From positions 1-6,809 of the forward strand of contig DATDRQ010000058.1 of the NCBI GenBank assembly GCA_035291645.1: 6,809 nucleotides of DNA. The letters are read 5' to 3'. This DNA is from DATDRQ01 sp035291645 (GTDB lineage Bacteria > Chloroflexota > Anaerolineae > Anaerolineales > UBA4823). Both the position numbers and the translations under genes were made by a program. Shown here piece by piece: positions 1 through 5,006 of the stretch; position 1 is the stretch's first letter, and every line of letters starts with the position of its first letter. Under the pieces are notes generated by a model that worked only from the letters and a program-made list of their open reading frames with translations, did not search any database and was not told the DNA's origin.

Positions 1-1
1 C

Positions 2-1279
2 CTGCGCGAGGTGAAATCCTTTCTGCCGGACAAAGCCAATACACCTCTATCCACCTTCTTGGTGCTAAAGACAGGCGGCGGCAGCCAGCGGCAAGGGCTC
101 GGGCGGGGCATCCACTGGCATATCGAAAACAAAGTGGAATACCTGTCTGATGATCCCGAACAGCAGGAAATCCCGTATGTGCGCGTATACAACGAGGATG
201 GCTCGGTAACAGAGTATGTGGATGTGGAATCCGACCTGGATCCAGCCATGATTAATGTGGACGACCTGAAGGAAATGGACTGCATCACCTGCCATAACCG
301 CATCACCCACCGGGTCAATACGCCGGAGGACACCATCGACGACCTGCTGGCAAAAGGTCTGATTCCTGAGGATATCCCCGAATTCCGCCGCGAAGCCGTG
401 GCGGTGTACGGGGCCCCTTATGACTCAGTAGAGATGGGTGTGAACGCAATCTCAGGTCTGACCGGTTTCTACCAGACCTATTATCCGGATTATTACGCCC
501 AGAACCAGGACGCAGTGGATGGTGCGGTAAAGTTGGTCCAGGAGAGGTACCAGCAGAGTGTGTTTCCAGAACAGAAATCTGACTGGACCACTCACCCGAA
601 CAACATCGGTCATAAGGATTCGCCGGGCTGCTTCCGTTGCCATGATGGCAAGCACCTGAACCAGGAGGAGCAGGCGATTCGCCTGGAGTGCAACTTGTGC
701 CATTCCATCCCGGTTGTCTCCGGTCCATCGGACTTCGTATCTGACCTGGAAATCAGCCGCGGCCCGGAGCCCGAATCCCACCTGAATGCCAACTGGATCA
801 GCCTGCACCACACGGCCTTCAACGAGACCTGCTCCAACTGTCACACGACGGACAACCCCGGCGGGACAGACAACACCTCCTTCTGCTCGAACAGCGCCTG
901 TCACGGGAACGTCTGGGAGTATGCCGGGTTCGACGCGCCGCAGCTACGTGAGGTTCTGTTGGCGCAGCTGCCCCCCGAACCGACGCCTCTACCCACCCCG
1001 GCGGGCGGCCCGGTCACCTATTCAGGCGTGATCGGTCCACTGTTCCAGGCGCGCTGCGGCGGGTGCCATGGCGCCAGCGCTGGCCTTCAGGATCTGGACC
1101 TGACCAGCTATGAGGGGGTGCTTAAAGGCGGCACAAACGGTCCTGCGATTGTCCCTGGAGATGTAGATGACAGCCTGCTGATTCAAATGCAAAGCGGCGA
1201 CCTGGCGCATTTTGGGCAGTTGACCCCCGAAGAGTTAGAAATGGTACGGGCATGGATCGAGGCTGGAGCGACCCAGTAG
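2..1279 (+). CDS. Multiheme c-type cytochrome, NapC/NirT-like, 5' end cut by window edge
   Basis: The frame is open to the left edge, so the GTG at 11 is probably an internal Val and the N-terminus is missing. Numbering from that codon, heme motifs lie at C91 (CITCH), C207 (CFRCH), C227 (CNLCH), C274 (CSNCH), C292 (CSNSACH, a CX4CH form) and C349 (CGGCH). CITCHNRITH at 91-100 resembles the last heme site of NapC/NrfH quinol dehydrogenases (CxxCH followed by a near His), which suggests a lost membrane-anchored tetraheme part upstream. A Pro-rich linker (about 319-334, PPEPTPLPTP) leads to a separate C-terminal domain (335-420) that matches the last domain of the protein encoded at 2558-4675, but lacks the Met ligand seen there. 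Free His residues (HWH at 35-37, H201, H266, H267) could be distal ligands. It probably acts outside the membrane in electron transfer. Substrate and partner are unknown; the NapC relation is moderate, the polyheme nature certain. Confidence 0.88.
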   Translation: MREVKSFLPDKANTPLSTFLVLKTGGGSQRQGLGRGIHWHIENKVEYLSDDPEQQEIPYVRVYNEDGSVTEYVDVESDLDPAMINVDDLKEMDCITCHNRITHRVNTPEDTIDDLLAKGLIPEDIPEFRREAVAVYGAPYDSVEMGVNAISGLTGFYQTYYPDYYAQNQDAVDGAVKLVQERYQQSVFPEQKSDWTTHPNNIGHKDSPGCFRCHDGKHLNQEEQAIRLECNLCHSIPVVSGPSDFVSDLEISRGPEPESHLNANWISLHHTAFNETCSNCHTTDNPGGTDNTSFCSNSACHGNVWEYAGFDAPQLREVLLAQLPPEPTPLPTPAGGPVTYSGVIGPLFQARCGGCHGASAGLQDLDLTSYEGVLKGGTNGPAIVPGDVDDSLLIQMQSGDLAHFGQLTPEELEMVRAWIEAGATQ

Positions 1280-1287
1280 CACACCAA

Positions 1288-1307
1288 CCCGAATCCCAAT
1301 ATTCGGG
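1288..1307 (+). other. Small hairpin in the spacer after the multiheme gene
   Basis: CCCGAAT (1288-1294) and ATTCGGG (1301-1307) form a 7-bp stem with a 6-nt loop, beginning 8 nt after the stop codon. The nearest T-run (1321-1324) is 13 nt beyond the stem, so this is not a classic intrinsic terminator. It may attenuate or mark the 3' end of the upstream transcript. The rest of the 131-nt spacer (1280-1410) is AT-rich around 1316-1370 and could hold the promoter of the Rieske operon, but no well-spaced -35/-10 pair is convincing. Confidence 0.3.
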
Positions 1308-1398
1308 ACAATTGTAAGGATTTTAAATTGTAGCTAGATAACGCGCCCGGTTTTTATATCATTTCTCTAATCGTCTCTTGGTTCTTGTTTCATTACTT

Positions 1399-1404
1399 AA
1401 GGAG
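1399..1404 (+). promoter_or_regulatory. Ribosome binding site of the Rieske gene
   Basis: AAGGAG stands 6 nt before the ATG at 1411. This decides the start: the same frame is open back to a TTG at 1378, but that codon has no Shine-Dalgarno sequence, and starting at 1411 places the twin-arginine motif close to the N-terminus as expected. Confidence 0.75.
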
Positions 1405-1410
1405 ACAGGG

Positions 1411-1893
1411 ATGACCGAAGAGGACCAGCTAAGCAGGCGAAGCTTTTTATCCATTGCCACCTGGGCGATCGGGGGTTTCATGGGTATTGTTCTGGCCATA
1501 CCCGCCCTGGCCTATATCATCGGCCCTTCGCTCCAACGCACCAAGAGCGAGAACTGGGTCCGGCTTGGTTCTACCTCGAAAGTTGAAATTGGCAATCCTT
1601 CGCTCTTTAAAACAGTCGTGGAGAACCAGACCGGCTGGATCGTAAGTGAGGCAGAAATCTCGGCTTATGTGATCACGGAAAACGGCCGAGATTTTTCAGC
1701 CTTATCCAATATATGCACACACCTGGGTTGCCGGGTGCGCTGGATTCCAGAATCAGAGCAATTCTTCTGCCCTTGCCACAACGGTGTTTTCGATAGCCAG
1801 GGCCTCGTTATCTCCGGTCCACCGCCACGGCCTCTTGACCGATATGAAACCAGGGTTGAAAACGACCAGCTGTTCATTTTGGTAGGAGGTTGA
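1411..1893 (+). CDS. qcrA: Rieske iron-sulfur subunit of quinol:cytochrome c oxidoreductase
   Basis: A 160-residue membrane-anchored [2Fe-2S] protein that takes the first electron from quinol in bc-type complexes. SRRSFL at 8-13 is a Tat-type motif, followed by one hydrophobic anchor (about 17-38). The cluster motifs are CTHLGC (102-107) and CPCHNG (120-125): expected ligands are C102, H104, C120 and H123, with C107-C122 as the disulfide. GPPPRPL (136-142) is the usual Pro loop near the cluster. The second motif reads H-N-G-V-F-D where bc1 and b6f proteins usually have H-G-S-x-Y-D, so the Ser and Tyr hydroxyls that raise the cluster potential are absent. That fits a low-potential menaquinol enzyme. 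The stop is followed after one base by the next start, with AGGAGG (1884-1889) inside the 3' end serving the next gene, so the two are co-transcribed and probably translationally coupled. Confidence 0.95.
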   Translation: MTEEDQLSRRSFLSIATWAIGGFMGIVLAIPALAYIIGPSLQRTKSENWVRLGSTSKVEIGNPSLFKTVVENQTGWIVSEAEISAYVITENGRDFSALSNICTHLGCRVRWIPESEQFFCPCHNGVFDSQGLVISGPPPRPLDRYETRVENDQLFILVGG

Positions 1894-1894
1894 G

Positions 1895-2554
1895 ATGGCG
1901 GTACAGGTTGGGAACTGGCTCGACGAACGGCTGGGCTGGCGTAAAGTATGGGAGGCTATCTTCCTCCGAAAGGTGCCGAAGGTGAACTGGCTGTATACAC
2001 TCGGCAGCGCCACCCTTTTCGTCGGTCTCCTGCAGATCTTCACCGGAATCTTGCTGACTATCTACTATGTCCCGACTCCCGACCATGCTTATGATAGCGT
2101 CCAGTACATTACCACGCAGGTGCCAGCTGGCTGGTTAATCCGGGGCTTGCACCACTGGGGGGCGAGCGCCATGGTGGTCCTGGCGGTGCTGCACATGATC
2201 CGGGTGATCTTGTATGGGGCTTATAAATTCCCTCGAGAAGTGACCTGGTTCAGCGGAGTTTTTCTGCTCTTGATTGTCCTTGGCTTTGGGTTTACAGGTT
2301 ATCTGCTCCCATGGGATCAAAAATCCTACTGGGCTACCACGGTTGGCACCCGGATTGCAGGCGTCGCACCGGTTGTAGGGGAATCTATCTTGCGGATTAT
2401 GCGCGGGGGGGAGGATCTCTCTGCCATTACCCTGGCGCGCTTTTTTGGCACCCATGTGTGGGTATTGCCGACTGCTCTGATACTTCTTGTAGCTCTTCAC
2501 ATCTATCTCGTTATTCGAATAGGGATTAGCGCGGTTCCCAAACGCGAGGAGTGA
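1895..2554 (+). CDS. qcrB: Cytochrome b6-type subunit (N-terminal half of cytochrome b)
   Basis: 219 residues, close to the usual length of cytochrome b6 (about 215). It carries the two b hemes that move the second quinol electron across the membrane. Four hydrophobic helices are visible (about 33-58, 88-108, 117-138, 184-208). The likely heme ligands are H86 and H100 on one helix and H187 and H202 on another; the 14- and 15-residue spacings and even the residue numbers match b6-type proteins rather than mitochondrial cytochrome b (14 and 14). GYLLPW (135-140) and RGLHHWGA (83-90) are typical of the family. The Cys that binds the extra heme c in b6f and Bacillus bc complexes (position 35 in b6) is Thr here (YTLGS, 34-38). 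The Qo-site PEWY motif is not in this protein; it is in the next gene, as in split cytochrome b systems. It is spaced 1 nt after the Rieske gene and 3 nt before the next. Confidence 0.96.
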   Translation: MAVQVGNWLDERLGWRKVWEAIFLRKVPKVNWLYTLGSATLFVGLLQIFTGILLTIYYVPTPDHAYDSVQYITTQVPAGWLIRGLHHWGASAMVVLAVLHMIRVILYGAYKFPREVTWFSGVFLLLIVLGFGFTGYLLPWDQKSYWATTVGTRIAGVAPVVGESILRIMRGGEDLSAITLARFFGTHVWVLPTALILLVALHIYLVIRIGISAVPKREE

Positions 2555-2557
2555 CAG

Positions 2558-4675
2558 ATGAACGAGCAAGAGAAGCAAGAGTACCTGCAGGGTTACAAGA
2601 AGGCGAAAGAGAAAGGGGTCCCCTTCTTCCCGGATGCTATTATTAAAGACGCGCTGGTTGCCCTGGTTATTTTTTTGATCCTGGTGGCTTTGACTTACTT
2701 CCTAGGTGCGCCCCTGGAAGAGCAGGCAGACCCGGCCGACGCCAATTATACGCCCCGCCCGGAGTGGTATTTTCTTTTCCTGTTCCAACTGTTGAAATAT
2801 TTCCCTGGCAATTTAGAGGTGATCGGAGTATTTGTTCTGCCATCCCTGGCTATTCTCCTATTAATTACCCTGCCTTTCCTGGATCGGTCGCCATACCGGC
2901 ACTTCCTGAGACGGCCCTGGGTAACAGGCATCACATTATTGATGGTCCTTGGCGTGCTTATCTTAACCGTTCAATCGATCTTAGAAGCCCCACCCCCGGT
3001 GGCGGCTGCCTCCGGGGATCAGACTGCTGATTTGTACCTTAAGAACTGCGCACCCTGCCACGGCCCTTCGATCGCAGTCCCTGCCGGGGTAAACCTTCAC
3101 GATGTTATCGCCGAGGGAAAACACGAAGGCATGCCTGCCTGGAGCGGTGATCTGACTACCGACCAGATCGATGCACTAGCCGGCTTTATCCTTTCTCCCG
3201 GCGGTAGCAAATTATTTACCGAGAATTGCGCAACCTGTCATGAGGTAGGGGAACTGGTCGCCAGCGATCCGATTGAATTGAGAAAGGCGATCGAGCAGGG
3301 TCAGAGCTATCCGCCACATGCCGAGGTCGAAGTAACTGATTGGTCGCAATCGCTTGGCGGCGAAAGCCAGGCCAAGCTGCTAAATTTCCTGGTCGCTCCG
3401 GATGGGCAGCGATTGTTCGCCGTAAATTGTTCTCCTTGTCACGGCAAAGCGGTGAGTTTTTCCGGCAGCGAAGAGGATCTACGGGCGATTGTCAGTCAGG
3501 GGGGTATGCACCTCGAGATGCCTTCCTGGCAGGAACGGTTAAGTGAGAACGAGCTGGATCTTCTGGCCCGGTATGTAACAGACCCGGCCCAAGTACCCGC
3601 GGGGCAGACGCTGTTTCAGAATTACTGCTCCTCCTGTCATGGGGACCGAATACCTCGCGCAGAGAATGTTGAAGCGGCGAAAGAGATCATCGCTCAGGGC
3701 GGCGAACACCAAACGATGCCAGTCTGGGGCCAGGTGCTCACACCGGAGCAACTGGATGCCCTGGTTGCCTACACCCTGGAAGCCGCTCAAGGGACGTCGG
3801 TGGAGGTCGGCCAACAGCTGTTCAGCCAGAACTGTGCCCCGTGCCATGGGCAGTTCGGGGAGGGCGGCCCCAACCCAACCCGGGAAGGGGACATCATCTT
3901 CCCGATCAGCACCGGCGAGTATCTTAAGACACGCGATGATTTCACCCTGAGGGAGATTATCGCCCAGGGCCAGCCCAACTTTGGCATGTCCCCCTTCGGA
4001 AGCGCGTATGGCGGACCTCTGGATGACGAAGGGATCGATGCAATTGTTGCCTTCATCCGGGCCTGGGAGGATAGACCCCCCGTAGAGCTGCCGCCAGAAG
4101 TTCAGGTCGCCCATCCAGACACGGTTTCGCTGGACGCCAGCCAAATCTTCGCCGATCTATGCGCCCAATGCCATGGCCCGAACGGCGAGGGCGGCATTGG
4201 GCCGTCCTTCCAAACCCCTCAGTTTCAGGCGACTCGATCGGATGAACAGCTATTCAACATCATCAACCTGGGGCATGCAGCCACGCCGATGATCGGTTGG
4301 GGCGATGTCCTGAGTGCCGAGCAAATCCAGAGTCTGGTGCAGCTGATCCGCCAGTTCAAATCGACGGGTACCAAGCCCACCGCCAAACCCGGAGCCGTCT
4401 CCTTCTCCGCGGAGGTAATGCCGATCTTTGAGGCGGAGTGCATCGGCTGCCATGGCACCTTGGGAGGTTGGGACGCAACCAGTTATCAGGCGGTCATGGA
4501 GTCCGGCGATCACGCCCCCGTAGTTATCCCCGGAGACGTTCCTGGGAGCTTGCTGGTGCAAAAGATCCAGGGCACTCATTCGGAGGGAACCATCATGCCG
4601 CCGGCTGGCAAAATACCGCAGTCTGCAATTCAGCTGATCCTGGACTGGATTGCGGCTGGAGCACCGGATAATTAA
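2558..4675 (+). CDS. qcrC: Subunit IV-like cytochrome b C-terminal half fused to seven cytochrome c domains
   Basis: Residues 1-145 form the C-terminal half of cytochrome b: three membrane helices (about 31-50, 87-108, 121-143) and the quinol-site motif PEWY at 68-71. The remaining 560 residues, presumably extracytoplasmic, hold seven CXXCH motifs at C164, C224, C291, C357, C426, C535 and C628. The first four domains are very short (60-69 residues apart); domains 5 and 6 are longer (about 100), with HG-x-GEGG loops typical of class I cytochrome c; domain 7 is a different module shared with the gene ending at 1279. Candidate axial Met residues are M192, M321, M387, M477, M578 and M680. Domain 2 has V259 at the aligned place, with H254 nearby. 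The Bacillus QcrC homologue has one cytochrome c domain in about 255 residues; this one has 705. GAGGAG (2546-2551) precedes the ATG. It probably acts as a built-in heme wire from the Rieske centre to an external acceptor (inference). Confidence 0.93.
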   Translation: MNEQEKQEYLQGYKKAKEKGVPFFPDAIIKDALVALVIFLILVALTYFLGAPLEEQADPADANYTPRPEWYFLFLFQLLKYFPGNLEVIGVFVLPSLAILLLITLPFLDRSPYRHFLRRPWVTGITLLMVLGVLILTVQSILEAPPPVAAASGDQTADLYLKNCAPCHGPSIAVPAGVNLHDVIAEGKHEGMPAWSGDLTTDQIDALAGFILSPGGSKLFTENCATCHEVGELVASDPIELRKAIEQGQSYPPHAEVEVTDWSQSLGGESQAKLLNFLVAPDGQRLFAVNCSPCHGKAVSFSGSEEDLRAIVSQGGMHLEMPSWQERLSENELDLLARYVTDPAQVPAGQTLFQNYCSSCHGDRIPRAENVEAAKEIIAQGGEHQTMPVWGQVLTPEQLDALVAYTLEAAQGTSVEVGQQLFSQNCAPCHGQFGEGGPNPTREGDIIFPISTGEYLKTRDDFTLREIIAQGQPNFGMSPFGSAYGGPLDDEGIDAIVAFIRAWEDRPPVELPPEVQVAHPDTVSLDASQIFADLCAQCHGPNGEGGIGPSFQTPQFQATRSDEQLFNIINLGHAATPMIGWGDVLSAEQIQSLVQLIRQFKSTGTKPTAKPGAVSFSAEVMPIFEAECIGCHGTLGGWDATSYQAVMESGDHAPVVIPGDVPGSLLVQKIQGTHSEGTIMPPAGKIPQSAIQLILDWIAAGAPDN
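3017..3787 (+). repeat. Four tandem mini cytochrome c domains inside the third subunit gene
   Basis: Residues 154-410 of the encoded protein repeat one pattern four times: an N/Y-C-x-x-C-H site, a short variable stretch, a helix ending in I-x-x-G, then M-P-x-W and a closing helix rich in Leu and Ala. Heme Cys spacings are 60, 67, 66 and, to the next domain, 69 residues. The MPxW signature is at 192-195 (MPAW), 321-324 (MPSW) and 387-390 (MPVW); domain 2 has V-T-D-W (259-262) instead. This is divergent protein-level duplication and not a DNA-level tandem repeat, so the expansion is old. Confidence 0.8.
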
Positions 4676-4805
4676 ATGATTCGCCGGGAAAATCTGGATA
4701 GTTGAGCCAATCCATGATTTAGATTGGAGAATGTCCATCAGGAATTATCTGCGATAACATATGTCATATCCTTGATCGTGACATTCGCCACTAATCCTCT
4801 GCTCA

Positions 4806-4843
4806 TAATTGGGGTATAAAACATAGGGTAAACACCCCAATTA
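4806..4843 (+). promoter_or_regulatory. 10-bp perfect inverted repeat, possible operator or leader stem
   Basis: TAATTGGGGT (4806-4815) and ACCCCAATTA (4834-4843) are perfect reverse complements separated by 18 bp, so their centres lie about 28 bp apart, near two and a half to three helical turns. They may bind a dimeric regulator or fold as a stem-loop in RNA. No T-run follows, so it is not a standard terminator. Confidence 0.45.
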
Positions 4844-4848
4844 AGGTG

Positions 4849-4872
4849 CCTGGCGAACCAACTCTCGCCGGG
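4849..4872 (+). promoter_or_regulatory. Leader hairpin, 8-bp stem
   Basis: CCTGGCGA (4849-4856) pairs with TCGCCGGG (4865-4872) with one T-G wobble and an 8-nt loop. It begins 5 nt after the larger inverted repeat and could form in the leader of the lipoprotein transcript. No known riboswitch consensus was recognised. Function unknown. Confidence 0.3.
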
Positions 4873-4975
4873 AGGTTACAGTTAACCCAATGATGAAGAA
4901 AGAAGAAAGGAGAAAGGAGGTTGCGTCTGAAGTATTAAGAAGAGAGGGTTTCGCCCCTGAACGTTGCTGAAAATC

Positions 4976-4993
4976 TGTGTATCGCGATACACA
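4976..4993 (+). promoter_or_regulatory. 18-bp perfect palindrome beside the ribosome binding site
   Basis: TGTGTATCGCGATACACA is a perfect palindrome centred between 4984 and 4985. It ends one base before the AAGGAG ribosome binding site (4995-5000) of the lipoprotein gene. As DNA it fits an operator for a dimeric repressor. As RNA it gives a 7-bp stem with a CGCG loop at the edge of the ribosome footprint, which could protect the transcript or modulate initiation. The regulator is not identifiable from this window. Confidence 0.5.
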
Positions 4994-5006
4994 CAAGGAG
5001 AATGCT

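Larger units (their letters stand above)
4676..5006 (+). other. 331-bp intergenic region, probable operon end and structured leader
   Basis: No convincing gene lies here. At the start, CCAATC (4707-4712) and GATTGG (4722-4727) form a weak stem without a T-run, the only terminator-like structure after the operon. ACATATGT (4757-4764) is a short palindrome in an AT-rich stretch. Further on come a 10-bp inverted repeat, a hairpin, a purine tract and an 18-bp palindrome, the main ones listed separately. A TATAAA (4815-4820) could be a -10 element, but no -35 sits at proper spacing. A 26-codon frame (ATG 4890, TGA 4968-4970) has a poor, distant Shine-Dalgarno and is not called as a gene. The region looks like a separate promoter and 5' leader for the lipoprotein gene at 5007. 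Confidence 0.6.

Noticed and set aside
1378..1410. Upstream TTG start for the Rieske protein
   Set aside because: No ribosome binding site precedes it, while AAGGAG stands at ideal spacing before the ATG at 1411; the longer start would also push the twin-arginine motif away from the N-terminus.
3539..4144. A 201-codon open frame on the - strand inside the seven-domain subunit gene
   Set aside because: It lies wholly opposite a gene with clear heme motifs, has no recognisable domain and is explained by low stop frequency on the opposite strand of GC-rich coding sequence.
4707..4727. Stem CCAATC/GATTGG as terminator of the operon
   Set aside because: The stem is only 6 bp with a 9-nt loop and no T-run follows, so it is too weak to call.
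4759..4769. ATATG-T-CATAT interrupted palindrome as an operator
   Set aside because: It is short and lies in an AT-rich stretch where such symmetry is expected by chance; it matches no operator I can name.
4815..4820. TATAAA as the -10 box of a promoter for the lipoprotein gene
   Set aside because: No -35-like hexamer is found 15-19 bp upstream, and the hexamer falls within the spacer of the inverted repeat; kept only as a remark.
4806..5006. Leader as a c-di-GMP riboswitch
   Set aside because: GGGTAAAC and GGTTAC strings recall parts of the GEMM consensus, but the conserved core and the paired helices in the right order are absent.
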